Assembly (NCBI GenBank): GCA_029207755.1
Contig: JARCOQ010000012.1
Location: forward strand, 3,120,001 to 3,184,000
DNA from: Chamaea fasciata
Taxonomy: Eukaryota; Chordata; Aves; Passeriformes; Sylviidae
Direction: 5' to 3'
DNA: 64,000 nt
In this document: positions 1 through 13,600 of the stretch, in pieces
How the letters are laid out: each line of letters begins with the position of its first letter
Numbering within the stretch: position 1 is the stretch's first letter
The notes under the pieces: generated by a model
What the model was told of the DNA's origin: nothing
Database searches by the model: none
Seen by the model: only the letters and a program-made list of their open reading frames with translations
Made by a program: the position numbers and the translations under genes

Positions 1-369
1 AGAAGGAGTTGAGCACCAGCTTAACCAGTCATGACTTCAAAAGCTTTGCATAAAGCACAGGATAAGCACTGCAATAAGGAATTGCAGTATTGTCTAAGCA
101 GCTCTATGGAATTTTGTGGAAAATACACTTAGAAAACAATGCTGATCTGACAGAGAAGCACAAAAAAGGTTTTGTTTTGAATGTAAAATATATTAGACTG
201 AGAACTGAAGTATCCTGAAAGTCCTATTAAACCATAAATTGCAAAATCAGTGTGCACTGTGATTTACACAAGAAATTGCTGAGGATTCAGTTCCTACAGA
301 TTGATCATCAAATATTTGAAAGTATTTGTGTCACAATTTATAATTGCAGCTTTTAAAATGAGGCAAGTT
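1..369. other. Non-coding AT-rich DNA, nothing recognised
   Basis: This is unique-looking AT-rich sequence with no open frame of note, no repeat signature and no RNA-gene motif. It ends where the first CR1 fragment begins. Confidence 0.6.
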
Positions 370-503
370 ATCACAGAATGGCTTGGGCTGGAAGGGACCT
401 TGAAGGTCATCTCGTTCCAACCCTCCGGCCCTGGGCAGGGACACCTTCCACCAGAGCAGGCTGCTCAGAGCCCCATCCAGCCTGGCCTGGAAGGTGTTCT
501 CCT
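370..503 (-). repeat. CR1 LINE 3'-end fragment (5' truncated)
   Basis: The plus strand reads ATCACAGAATGGCTTGGGCT, followed by a GGAAGGGACCTTGAAGGTCA block, a CCAACCC motif and GGGCAGGGACACCTTCCACC. This is the reverse complement of the 3' untranslated end of avian CR1, so the element lies on the minus strand with its 3' end at about 370. Similarity fades after about position 503, as expected for a 5'-truncated retroposon copy. The copy is moderately diverged. A 123-codon open frame that crosses it (301-672) is a read-through of the repeat and not a gene. Boundaries were judged by eye and may be off by about 10 bases. Confidence 0.93.
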
Positions 504-831
504 AACTGCAAACAAAGAACAGGTAAAAATTATCTCAGCTGAAGCCCTGACTGAGTTAGAGTGTTTGGTGGCACTTTTATTCCTTGATGCCTGCAAAAGC
601 TATCCCATAATACAAACACAACAAAGCCTGAGAGGAGCAACACCAGCACGTGGTTTGGATCCAGTTCAGTGAATTGTCTCCATTTCTTTCTCCGGTGATT
701 CAATCTCGTTTCTTTTCTTTCCTAAGAGCTGCTGTACTGCCAAACTTTCTTACTTGAATTACATTTCCAAGCGCAGATATTGTAAAAAGTTACTTTTCGC
801 TTTTGGAGTAAGATATTGAATTTTCACTCAT

Positions 832-848
832 AAAAAAAAAAAAAAAAA
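832..848. repeat. Poly-A tract (A17)
   Basis: Seventeen consecutive A residues are seen directly. No retroposon body lies immediately 5' of the tract, so a processed-pseudogene tail is not supported. It is best read as a simple repeat. Confidence 0.9.
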
Positions 849-2077
849 GGCAATAGAAAAAGTGAAACCTGGACACCTATGGATTTTCATCAGGTGAATG
901 TGCTTTTTGGAGGCTGAAAAGGTACAATGTCATCTGAAATCAGAACATCTGTTATGTTCTCTGGTGAAACTTGATAAGAAGAATGATGAAGCAGGGTACA
1001 CAATTCCTATGAAAGCGACGCTTTAGTTCAGCATCAGCACGCAATGTTTACATGCAACCAGAAATACCCCAGAGTTTGTTTTTGTGAAATCAAATCACAA
1101 AAGGAGATATTTCAGGTCCACATTATGAGTTCAGATACAACATCTGAGCATTGATCAAGCAAAAAAAAACTCGCCTTCAGTAAGAGATTCCTTTTCTATC
1201 TTCTTCCCGAGGTACATTTCCTGGGAGCGGCATCTGAGAGCAGCTGAAGTGATCGAGGTGCTTAAGGATGTTGTAACACCTGCCACTAAGTCATATATTT
1301 AGAACATTTGTTATACTGCAAAATAACTGGATTCCATTTTATCTTGAATGATGTGTAGAGGAAGGAAGATATTAATTCCTTATAATGATAAATGAAAATT
1401 CATTAAAAACAGTTTAATATCACAAGAGTAATTAAGGTCAGTAATGATACCATCAAAAGCCAGCCTCTCAAGAGAACAGTAACCTTCCAAGCAAATAAAA
1501 CCTACTAGATGCTTCTATACTTTTCCAGACCAGAATCTTTTTTCTGATCCTCTGAAGTAAACATTTCACTTTAACTTTAAAATAAAACTGTATTCCCAGG
1601 CACTAAACCATGTATCCATACTGTGGTGACAAAGCTTTTAGAATTATGTTAAGACAAATAATTAAGTGGTGTTCAAAAAAATAGATTATGTACTACACAA
1701 ACATTCCCTGAGTCTTTCCATCCCTGCCAAAGATCTAGAGAAGACATGCAAGCTGACCTAGCTGAGAACCCCATTAATGCCCTTAGTGTGCTTCCAGCAC
1801 TAACAGTGGTCAGGCTTGATTAAGCCACCATTATTAATGATTGAGTGAGATTCTCTCTGCATGAGGTTTCGGCCTCATCTGTTTTGCTGTACACATATTC
1901 ATCAGCTGTGACCACCACCTAAGTCTGAAATACAGTCATGTGGAAAATTGCCCTAATCTGGGTTTGCATAACTTCCCGTGATTCTGGGGTGGATGTCCTG
2001 CAGTACTCAGGACTAACAGCTGAGATGAAAAGAAGTTAAACTGACATGTTTATTCTGTTTTACTTCCTGCTTTTCTC

Positions 2078-2097
2078 TTTTTTTTTTTTTTTTTTTT
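2078..2097. repeat. Poly-T tract (T20)
   Basis: Twenty consecutive T residues are preceded by a pyrimidine-rich run. Read on the minus strand this is an A20 tract. No gene-like sequence was recognised on either side that would make it the tail of a retrocopy. Confidence 0.9.
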
Positions 2098-3245
2098 GGA
2101 CTCTGAGTATTTTTGAAACATCAAATAGCATAACTTAACGGGATGAGGGAAGCTGTGAAAGGTGATACCAGCAAATGGGAGCACAGGTAGAAAAAGGAAT
2201 TTCAAGGAGAACATAAGAGAGATAAAGCTCAGAAAAATAAAATTAAACTGCTGTTCCAAAACAAACCTGGGCTGTCCTGGGGCTCGCAGCATATTTTGCT
2301 GGGTTGTGGGGAAGTCACATCCTAAAACTCCTGTTTGCTCCATCCCCACAGAATCCAAACCTAGAGTGGGACACAGCTTCTCTGATTATGCACAAACACC
2401 AGCTGAAGCTTCTCTCCATGGACGGGAAATTCAACTTATCTTTGACCAGCAGGCATTTCCTGAAGCTGTGCAGGAATTTTCTGCTGCTAATCATACCTGT
2501 AAGCTGCCAGGTATGCCAGGTAAATTCACATCCATCACCTGCTGTCTTTTGGTTGCTACCATATCAAGCAAATACTTTCTAGCACCCCATGGTGCTGCTG
2601 GGACATTACTGCGCTGCATAATAATTTTGAGACTTGCATATTTTGTCAAACAGAGCCAAAACAAGCAGAGCTATCCAGGGAGGAAAACAAGGAATGACAC
2701 AGACAGCACGATTTATTAGTGCTCAGGCAGGAATATTTCTAGGTATACTGTAAAAATTAAAAGGTTTACACATCCTCAGAAATCTCGAGCTGCACAGCTG
2801 TAAACAATTTAGCATATGTATGCTCAGAGTGAGCAAAGATGCAGCCACCTGATCGTGTACACATTTTTAAAACTAATTGAAATGTATACATTCACACTTA
2901 CAGTGGGGTATTGCTTACTCAAAATCCATCTGTGATATCCAAAATACTCCCAGGTTTTCTGGAACTCTTTATTAACCACCTCCTTAGCAGTCCCGAAATG
3001 GTGCAGAATAACTTGGCACGCATCTCCCTTTGAGTGGAAACCAAAACTGGACCACCCCAAAATTCAACAAACGGTCACAGTCATTCAGAGCAAGCCACTT
3101 TTAGATCGTTAAGAGAGAGAAATGACCCACACACAATCTAGAGAGGAAAAAATTCTAACCACCACTACAATTGTTGAGATGCTGATAAGGCATTACATTA
3201 AAAAACGTATTACAGACGCATTGGCTTTTCACTGATTTGCTTCAG

Positions 3246-3273
3246 CTTTCCTAGAATTCTCCGTCTTTTCAAG
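3246..3273 (+). other. Candidate 28-nt microexon (splice-site pair only)
   Basis: A pyrimidine-rich acceptor ending in TTTGCTTCAG is followed 28 bases later by an ideal donor, AAG|GTAAGTC. Two of the three frames are open over the short interval. Pairs like this are common by chance in vertebrate introns, so this is a site pair and not a demonstrated exon. No partner exon was recognised. Confidence 0.1.
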
Positions 3274-4444
3274 GTAAGTCAACTTTCATTCCAAAGCCAA
3301 ATACTAGATGGAAGGTGCTGAGATTCATTGCTTTTTCTGAAAATAGCCTTTCTGATCCGGCCTTGGCTGCCCACAGTGCTGCGTTGGCCGCCAGTGTGTT
3401 TGCATAATGCAAACTCTGCAGTAAATGGATTCCTTACTGAGAAGAATAACATTTTAACATCTGTGGAATTTGTTGCAAAGAAAGCGACTTGTGTCTGGGA
3501 CAGGCTTCCGTTGAACAGCGGAGGAATTTGACCAGGAGTTTTAAAAGACCACTCTAAATATCCCTCTCAAAACATCAATACAATGAAAACCGTGCATTCC
3601 CAGAGACAGTCCTGAGCTGGGGGGAAAGAGAGGCCCAAACCTGCACCAGTGCCCCACCCATGGAGAGAGGGAACCAAAGCTGGATTTTGGGATGTCATGT
3701 GGACAGGAGGCAGAAGTGTGGTGACCTGCTGATCCCTTGCCAATTCTCCCTTCCTTCCTGTGAGCTGCCAGTGCTTGGTTCCAGGGTCAGCTCAAAGAGG
3801 AGCTGGCTTTGGCAGGCAAGGGCTGATGACCAGACCTTGATGACTTTTGCTCCTGTGAGAATGGACTTGCCCTCATCAAAGTTTTAAACATCACTTTGTC
3901 CCCATTAAGAGCCCACCTCTTTGTTTCGGTTAAGTACTCTCAAGTATCCAACACTGGTCTCCTTGGTAACTTATGGGGAAAAAAATCTTTAGAGAAAGAA
4001 GGAACAAACCTAACCCCCAACAAACTCCAATACTCTAAACTTAAAACTCAGATTCTTCCCAACATCTCAGCAAAGAATTCTCAGAAATGATATTTTGAGG
4101 ATCAGAACTAAATTTTTCTCACCACGATACAGGGAAGTTCTTGCCACAGGAAACTCTTTGATGCCTCTAGTGAAGAGGAACTTGCCCTGAAGTCAAGCCA
4201 TACAGATTGCTCAGGAAAAATGGACATTGGACTCCAGCTGAGACATTCCTTTGCTGTCTGTGAAAATATTAACATATTCTAATAACCTGCTTCTTTTAAA
4301 AGAACATGGTAATGATGAGCAGTATAACCACTGAGACTTCAAAGTTTTAGGCAAAGGGCTAATATCCACTCACTGGCAGAGGACTTTGAGCTTGCTGTAA
4401 GTGCAAATTGTGATTCCTTTCCCCACATAGCTCCTGTGTCTCAG

Positions 4445-4484
4445 TACTGGAAGATTTTTAAAAAAAAAATTCAGAAAATTTTAG
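4445..4484 (+). other. Candidate 40-nt exon (splice-site pair only)
   Basis: A good acceptor (a polypyrimidine run ending CTGTGTCTCAG) is followed by 40 bases and a strong donor, TAG|GTAAGTG. One frame is open but contains a run of lysine codons from an A10 stretch, which argues against a real coding exon. It is recorded as a splice-site coincidence of low weight. Confidence 0.08.
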
Positions 4485-5308
4485 GTAAGTGATTCAGACC
4501 CACATTCTGTTGTGTATCCTCGTAAAAAAGAGAGGGAAAAAGATGATTTTATTCTTTTTGTGCCTAAATCTTTGAAGAATATGGTTAACCGAATAAAACA
4601 CTAAAAATAAATTCTTGGATCCTCTAACCCAGGCTTATGCAAAAGATTAAATAATTCTGCGTTATATGTAAACGTTCCTATAGGAACACCAAAGAACTGA
4701 ATATCCACATGTTGTTGACCATGGAATTTTAAGCAGTGTTTTTCAGTAGAGAGTCAAACTTACAAGGTAGAGAAATTTAAGAGGATTTGAAGGGCAAGTG
4801 CATAAGCATGTCTGCAGGAAAGTCATTAATAGCATAAAATATTCGTCATAATAGCCTGATAAATGAGCTTTCATACATCCTCCTCAAGATTCACAGCATT
4901 TCAATATGCCTTTTTTTTTAATTACCAAATGTAAGTGAATTGACCTTGAACATAACTTGAATGCTGGCTCATGATTCTTTACACGAAGTCTCAGTTCATT
5001 CAACAGTGTCAGTGGAGTAAATTTACAGTCATTTTCCCTCTAATGCAGAAATCAGCAGAGAAAGTTAAGGGGTTTTGCACAGCAGTGTTCCTGCCAGTCA
5101 GCTGAGGGGACCTTCTACTTTCTATTAGCAGCCTGTGGGTGACTATTCTAGATACGTGAGGGCATCAGAAATGCAAATTAAAATTAATTTTGTAGATAAA
5201 ATAAAGAGGAGAACCCTCAAAAGGAGCTGCATTTCACTTTGTTGAGATACACCTTCCTCTTCTGCCGCAGTGAATTTGTAATTACGTCGTATTAACTTGC
5301 CTTGGTAC

Positions 5309-5337
5309 CTGCTGCAGGGTCTGTAAGTGGCATAGCC
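5309..5337 (-). other. Candidate 29-nt microexon, minus strand
   Basis: On the minus strand an acceptor reading GGTTTCTGTCTCAG is followed by 29 bases and a donor CAG|GTACCA. All three frames are open, and one reads GYATYRPCS. Both splice sites are good. The interval is too short to judge coding potential and no partner exon was recognised, so it could equally be a pseudoexon. Confidence 0.12.
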
Positions 5338-8300
5338 CTGAGACAGAAACCGGGTTGATGTCCTTGAGACTTAGACCACCAGAACTTGTAACATTACACG
5401 CACACCAACAACTGAGAATTCAATTCTGAACCAGTTTGGAAAAGCAACTTCTGTTTCCAATGTCCTTTTTCTATTGCCACTTCAGATATTTTCCAGTCTT
5501 TGCGTTACTGCTGCCTGGACTTACAAGTATTTGCAACGGTTTCCCTCACTTCAGAGTAATGCCATCGAGCTCACTGTGCCTGGGAAATTAATTTCTTCAG
5601 ATGAACACAAGGTTCATCTTCATACCAGCCTCACAACGTGTCAGACACAGAAAGGCCCACACCTTCTTAAAAAATTGCCTTCAGAATCGGCATGTCTTGA
5701 CCAGAGGTCCATCTTTGGTGGCCCATGTGGCTCAGCATCCTCTGTTTCTACAAAATACTTCTCGCTATACAAGAAATAAAAATTGTCAACACACAAAGAG
5801 AAAACGGCAAACTTTTAGAAAAAGAAAACAAAATATCCCAGAAAGGTTTAGGAAAAGTGTAAGTGTTGATAGAAAAGTGTATATAGTATCAAATTAGAAT
5901 AAACATCAAAATAACAAGATCACTGCAAACATGTCACTTTGCATTCAATAGCTGTGGCCTATTGCAAATGCTCTTGAAATACCCTCTTCTAATTTGCTGG
6001 TGGTATGAATCTGGGTTTGGAACAAGGTCATATCTCTTGTCATTATGAAGCAATTTTCTGATCCTCTGCATTTATTACAGCTGTAGAGCTGACAGTCTAT
6101 ACCTAACCTTGATTATCATTTGATATTTATACAGTGCTAACTGGAATCCTCTGCGTGAAGCTGCCACAACAATCACACCTAACCATGCTTAATTCTGCAA
6201 CAGGATGCTTACTTCTTGTCTCCATTTACCTTAAATTTTGAAATTTACTGCAAAAAGAGAGACAGATAGGGAGACACAAAGGAGACCTATCCAGGAAGTA
6301 AATGAGAAAAGGGAACTGTCAGCTGTAATTACTGTGTAAATGAAATATAGAGCCTGTCTGAGTAATTCACACCCACACATCATTTGTGTTTGGGTTTTTT
6401 TTTAAGAAAAACAGCAGGCTTATGTTTATATTTCTTATGACAAATGTAATGTCTTATTTAAGTTTCCTCCTCTTCCAGTGAATTCAGAGTCAGAAAAGTA
6501 CCCTAAACTCTTGTCTTACACTTTTTTTTTTTAGTGCTTCAGCTCAAAGTTTCTCATTTCCAGTGAAGTTTTATGACATGTATGGCATTACAGCATCACT
6601 GTATTATCTCTCAAGCTTCAACATTCTTTTCTTCTAGATTTCATGATAAGTCATAGTTCATTCATTACTCTGTTACTTCATTTTAAGGTACTGTTACCCA
6701 AACACGATTTCCTGACGTGCTAGACTGAAATACTTCAATCCATCTGATACTTGAATTATCAGTAGCCTGCTTGGGTTGCTTCTTTGAAATCTGTCTTTTC
6801 TCTTAAAAATGGGCAGATTAAATTGCTGCTATGCGAACAAAAGAAAATGCTGGTAAATCAGTACAAGTAAAAGGGCAAAAATAAGTGGAGGAAATCAGAC
6901 GCAGTAAGTAATATGGGGAAAATGGAAAGAAAAAGCAAGTTCACTAATGACAGTGGACTCGATGAAAATAAAACTGAATGCTTCTTTTGTGAGAGTCCTG
7001 CAGGTCAGACAGAACTGGCTTGCAAAGTCCACTTGCCATAGATACAACCAATATTTTTGGTTGATTTCTGTGAAAAGAAGAACACTTTTAAGAACTTTTC
7101 CACAAAAAGTCCACACTAGCAGCATCCTTTCCAACACATCACTCTCTCCTGTTGCATCCTGCCAGGACTGTCTGTTCTAGTTCTGTTCTCCATTCCTCAT
7201 CCATCTCTTGCCTCGCAGATACAGTCTGCTCCTTCATCCATGAGGAATGATAATGTCTATCCTGGTGGTGTATTAACAGATCAGGCAGCCTAGAAATGAA
7301 TTAGCTCTATTTTGAGTCAGAAAAACCAAAGGTCTTACCGCTCTGGGGTCCAGATGCCCAGGGAGAAAAGGTTTTAGTTGATGACCAGATGATAAGGAGC
7401 TCCATGGAAAGTCAAGTGTGCACTTGCAACGAGTGTCCAGTCTAGTCTATACTGCATTATGGGATCAAAATAATGCTGGAAAAGGCAAAAATAAAAACCT
7501 CTTGGTTGATGCTTGGCACTGGGTTTATAATTGCAAGAAGAATATTCTAAGGAACACATGAAGTAGAATAGCCTTAGTCTATAAGCACCTAGTTGACAGC
7601 TAAAGTGCTGCCGCTCCTTAAAACACACTCCTCTGTGGTATCTATTAAAACAGATTACAAATCTACATCCACATCCTCTGGCAAGCATCAGGAAATACTC
7701 CACTCTCTGTTTTGAGGCTGAAATAGCAGCACATGCATTTTTGCACACACAGTCACAGCTCTATTTCTTTCTCTGTCTTTTTTGTTATTTAATGACGGTT
7801 AAAACATAAATATATTATAAACATTTTCAATGTTAATCACATTTTCCTAATACACACGTGTATGATACATTACATGCCTCATAAACTGGCTCTTTGAAAG
7901 AGCTGATCACTATTTGCATTATAATAAATGCTCTCTAAATACTAGAAGAAAACCTACTGCTTTTCTTCACTGCAGTAAGATAATCTGCTTCCTGGTATGC
8001 TGAATATCCTGAGAAATGGCTAGATAAGATTTTTTCGTTTCTTTGGGAAGCAGTGGATGTAATACATAATTAAAGTTGTTTTTACATGACAGGGTGCTCA
8101 AAAGTCATTTTAAAGATAAAGCCATCATTTCCCAGTTCATTAGCTTTTCAAACATACCACAATTGCCAGTACCAAACAAATGTTCCCTCTTAATGTGATC
8201 AATTTTTAGTATTTCTGTATCTTGCATAGTAAAACAACAGTTTTAAATTAGGAGTTGCTTTGAAATGTGAAAGCTAAGCAATTCGTACTTTAAAAACTCA

Positions 8301-10586
8301 TGGGTTTATTGGAGGATTCTTACATTTTTATTTTTATTTTTTTAGGGACAGTTTGTCAGAATCTGCAAAGATCTAGATCAGTAAACCTGCCTGCTTCACC
8401 AGAAATACTATTTGCATATACTTCCCTGAGTGCAATTCACGAGGAACTCAGAATTCGTCCTAAAATTACCAGCAAAGGTTCATAAATCCATTTCATCCTG
8501 CTTTATTGCTAAGCATTACTCTTTTGTTTCATCCATTTATGGCAAACCGGTGCAACCTGCAATACTTCTTTATAAAAATGTGAATCAAGACACATTACTG
8601 CTAGCAAGTCCTGCTATAGTTTTGCAGGGTTCTGCAGATAATTTAAAGTGAGCATCAAAACACGATTTGCAAACTTACTAGTTAGTGTCAGAAATAGCAG
8701 TAAGTATGAAGCAACTCAAAGCAGAGCAGTATGAAATACTTCTTTGGCCTCTCACAACATTTCCTTAAATTGATGGGATGATTTCAGTCCTTTGTGGATC
8801 TGACCTCCAGCATGCAGCTGAAAATCTTCCGGGCCATAATCTGCCGCTCTAGACTATTTTAATTTCTGCCTGTGTCAGTCTGAAGTAAGGAGCCCTCCTG
8901 CCCCACCACCAAAGGAAAACACGCTGATCTCCCTTAAGTCACCTGCTGGAAGTACCAGACTTCATGCGCAGGACACACAAATATCAGTGGCCACCCTGCT
9001 CATCCCTGTCTGAGATACTATTAAAGCTCAGATACCAAAAGTGCAGAACAATGCTGTGCTACATGATACATAAGTGAACCAAAGAAAACTCTCTTATATC
9101 GAAAGGAATTTATAACACCTGACCTGACAGAATATAAACCAAGCAGGGTGACAACACGCTGCACAGCATGACAAGGAATGAAACCCTGGATGCAACGGCC
9201 ACTAAATTACTAAAATCCATCACAACTGTGGGAATTGAAGTCATGGATATGAAGCTCCAATGGTAACTAGATTCTATAGTACCTTTGCTATAGAAATATT
9301 GGGACTTTATGTACTCACCCAAGGTGTTTATTTTTGTGCTTCGTTTTTCTGTTCTTAGCATGGAAGGGTTCTGCTGAATCACTTCACCTCAACAAATCCC
9401 TGATGCCAGGACTGGGTTTTTTTTTTTTAAAGAACGGGTTGGAGTTTTATGCAGCTGTTCCCACGCCTGGAAAGGGAACAGAGCCACCCATCCATGACAA
9501 TCAGCACCAAACCTGCACCACCAACACTGACCATGACTGGGCTGCTCCCAAAACAACTGAGGGATTCTCTGAATAGAAGCACGATTATATAATCATTTAT
9601 AAACCATAGAGATACCAAGAACTACCAATCTTGCAGCAAATATAGAAAGCTCTATTTATGTGTGAGATACCAAACAGCTATTAGATTGGGCCTTCACATT
9701 TTCTTGTTTTGTGCTGTAGTTATGCACTAAAATATTTGACCTGTTCAGGTTTCTGTGACTCTGAGTGAAATATCATCCGTATTTCATGATCATTCAGTAA
9801 ATAACTTCTGGCAGTGCAGTTAAAAAGAGTCATAAACTGTGTGATTTATTTGATAACGGAGTAATGTTCTCCTTTGCAGACCCAGGCTTTGATTTATCTG
9901 CACAGATTTTTTACCAGCATACACAGATGAGATTGACCCTATTTCAAACACACTCTGAGGGAAAACTGGGGTGGGGAACTTGAAAAGAAACTTAAATTAG
10001 AAACTCAAATTTTAAAGAAAAAAGCTTAGGCAAACGTACAACAAATTGAAAAGCAGAAGCAGAATTCAAATCCCTCACAGAAATAAAAACTATTCAACTC
10101 ATCATATGTGAAATGACAATGACTGAGCACTGCAACAGTTCTATATGCTGAGATGCATCTTTCATAACTCACATAATATTGCAGATAATTAAAAATCTGA
10201 TAACTTATTTAGTGACAGGGATAATAATGAGCATAGAAAATGGTACAGATAAGTCCATCTCAAGTTACAGATCAAAATGTGGAAGGCAATTAAATAGCTT
10301 TTATTACTACACAAAAATAACTCTGCCTGACTCATTTGAATTTATATATTTCCACTTATATATGTATAATGCAATTTATAACCAATTTAATAAAAAAATA
10401 AGTTCCTAACAAATTAATACCTGAGTACCGAATATCTAAAACTAAAGATACCTAAATATGTAAAGTATCTAGATAATTCAGGATTTGTGTGATGAAACAG
10501 AACATTTAATTAGTATCAAAGACCAGAAAGTCCCTCAGTTCTAAAGCATACCTCTCAATGCTTAAATAAAGAAAAAAAGAGTCTGA

Positions 10587-10634
10587 CAATATAGAATTCC
10601 CTAGGCCCAACAATATACAATTCCCTGGGAATAA
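10587..10634. repeat. Tandem duplication of a 24-bp unit (2 copies)
   Basis: CAATATAGAATTCCCTAGGC at 10587 recurs as CAATATACAATTCCCTGGGA at 10611, a period of 24 bp with a few mismatches. This is a short local duplication, probably a replication-slippage product. Confidence 0.75.
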
Positions 10635-13600
10635 AAATAATTAGAATATTTTCTAATTAAAGATAACTTAAGACCAGTAAGTACACTGAGGTGTGGCCTA
10701 CTTCTGATCTGTTTACGAGGAATTCAAGGTAATTAAATTTCTATTACTTCAGTGTTTCCCCTTCCCTCTGCCCCCATCACAGCTGGTTTCCATTTCAGAT
10801 CTGTGAGTTCTCCGAGAACAGACTCGCGTACTTTGGCATGATTTCTTTTCCCCTGATTCCACGGTGCTGGATCATTGAAAGCAGGCAGTGTGCAGACTCC
10901 CCTTGGTGCTGAAAGTACTCAGCTCCCCAGCAAAGTAAAATGGTCAATTCCACAATGGCAAAATTCATCAAACCTCTTCTTAATCTGCTACTTAATAAAC
11001 TCTCAGGAGGGCTTCCTGCTTTTGACACCTTACTCTCAGTTCATACTCAAATTCCCAAACCAAACTGAAATTCTGTAAGGACAAACACCCTGCCACAGCC
11101 TGGAACAGCCGTGCTAATGGAATTCTCTATTTCCAGTAGCAGCTGAGCATCCTCATCACAACACCAGCTTTCTAAGTAGCGTCCTGTGAGTCCAAACGAA
11201 GAATTCAAACTAAACTAAATATTCATGCAGTTATTAAAAAGCCACCACACAGGCCACCCTTCTTCCCACCTCACATCCTGCGGGCTTTCCACGGTCTCTC
11301 ACCTTGGAACTCCTGGCAGGTTTGTTCCTCTCCAGGGTACAGCAATGTGCTCTGTGTGAACATAAAGCTAAATCAGGCACTTCCCATTTCACTGTCATTC
11401 GACATGGAAGCAATTTTAACTGATCATCACTCTTATATTGCACTCAGCTCAGACTTCTGCTTATGCTACCAACTCTTATTAAATTCTCTATAATATCTGA
11501 TTCATCCAGAAAAGACACACTTACTGTTTTGTGTCTTCATTGAGGTAGACGGACACTTGCGGTCTTGGTTTTGTCATTGTGCCAGAGCTTTTCTGTCCTC
11601 ATCCCTCCTCTTATCTCCAGTTTAGAGCAGGGTAGGACAGGGAGCTGCAGCCCAGTGCCCTGCAATCCCCCCGGGGCCAGGACAGCCACCTCGCCTGGGT
11701 TAATCAGCAAACCCCCGCAACAGTCAAGTGGCAATGACAAGATCTACGAATCTCGCTCATTGTCCAAAGGATGTTTTCCCAGGGAAAAAGCCTTCCACAA
11801 AACCCCTGAACTGCCATTAATACAGTCTATTTGCCTTCCTTTATCTTCACCTTTAACACAGAGCAAGGTTCCGTCGATCTACTTAAAAACAGCAAAGTCT
11901 AATTGCAATTTACCAACCAGGCTTTCATTTCTAAAATATGTTGTGTAGATAAGGAATACTTGAAAGCTTAATGACTTCTTACTAGATCAATGATAACACA
12001 TAAAGGTGTTTGCCTTTTTAAGGGGAAAACCAAAGGTTTTTAGTCTCCGGTCTCATTTCCTTTGAGTAATTTTTCAAAAAATTCAGAAAAAGGTAGAAAG
12101 GCTTTATTTGGTTTTAGCAAGGTCAACAGATCTAAGAAAAAATGAAAATGAAAAGAAACAGCTGGTACCAAAGTGGGGGAGAAAACAAACCAAAAAGCAA
12201 CGTATGCTTGAGAGTCGTAAGATTTTCACTATTTGAAACCTCAGTATGATCAAACACTCTGCTCAAAAATCGCACCCGTTTTAAAATTCGACGTTCACTT
12301 CCCCTCAACGGAGCCTGAATTCAGCCCAAGTTCAGACACTGCTTATATTGACCACCCCAACACACCCTGCAGCCACTTCCACCACCTGCAGCCGTTGCCA
12401 GGGACTGGCTGAGCTGGACTCTTGCATTTCCAGTTTTGCCACCATTTCAGCACACAAGGGATTAATAACATGACGCTTCTCAAACAAGTGACAAATTCTG
12501 AAACAAGAAGGTCAGATGATCTCAGAACCATCTCAATATCAAAATAAAAATTTATTTCAATGCAGGTTTTTATGATAGCTGTCTTTATTTCTTAAGGGAA
12601 TTGTCCCAGCTTGACTGAAATGACACTGAGATATTCAGCAAAAAGTGAATGTGACCAGTTCTTGTACTGGTAGGTCACCCCTGTCAGACTGTCTCGATAA
12701 ATAGAAAAGTCTGTCAGCACACAGCAGAGAAGATTTCTTTCAAACTGAGCACACCCCCAAGAATACTTTTTGTCTGAAAAGTTACTGATACTGATGTGTA
12801 AATATCTTCTTCGTTAACAATACAAGAAATTTTACTGGGAATTACAGGAGGAAAAAAATCATTACATTTTATGTGGTTATAGAGTCTGGCACATACTCTC
12901 AGAATGATACCAAAATATCATATCAATAAAACCCAGAAGTGTTTCCTTCGGTTGTAGCCATTATTCTGACTCCTTGGGCAAGCTCAAGTAATGTTTGTCA
13001 CATTTTCAGAAATGCACAGCTCACAACAATGCACAGATGGATGAAATTCAAATTTTAAATAGCTGCAGATAAAATCTTTTTTAAAGGCCTGAAAATACAG
13101 TTTAGTGAAACTTACATATTTTTCTATGCCTTTTTCCCCCCAAAATATTACAATGTTCAGAAATTCTATTAAATTCAACACATTATGGAATTTCAAAACT
13201 CTCAATTCAGAATTAGCATTGACCCTTACTTTTAGTGGCTTTATTCCTACTCATTTTAGTTCAGAAATGGAGAAAGGATGTGAGAAAACACCATGATCAA
13301 AGATACATTGAAAAAAGTAAAATTCTGCGGAATTTCAATGGGTTGTGTCGGGTTTTTTATTCAAAAAACAAAACACTCTCTTGTGGTAACTTTTTCCCCT
13401 CGAGTTTGAACCTTGAAACGCTGGCAATTTTTTTTTTTTCAGTATAGTTATAGGATGAAAAAGAGTAAGAATTGGAAGTTATTTCACTTTTTTGATTCTT
13501 AGAGCTCACTAGTGGTCAAAAAGTCAGACAGACTGGAATGAAAAATGAGATTTTGAGTCTTTACCACTACTTTATGTCTGTGAATAAAGGTCAGCGCATT

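Larger units (their letters stand above)
504..3245. other. Non-coding unique sequence with homopolymer tracts
   Basis: No supported gene. The stretch holds an A17 run near 832 and a T20 run near 2078. Open frames of 102 and 185 codons around 2050-2719 overlap on opposite strands, have no recognisable domain and look like chance frames. The rest is ordinary AT-rich sequence. Confidence 0.6.
3274..10586. other. Non-coding unique sequence, slightly GC-richer block at 3590-3890
   Basis: No supported gene. About 3590-3890 is noticeably richer in G and C than its surroundings and could be a decayed transposable element, but I could not match it to a family. A T12 run lies near 9417. The largest open frames (101 codons at 5474-5779 plus, 124 codons at 7374-7748 minus) have no recognisable domain, signal or neighbour. 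The remainder shows nothing distinctive. Confidence 0.55.
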
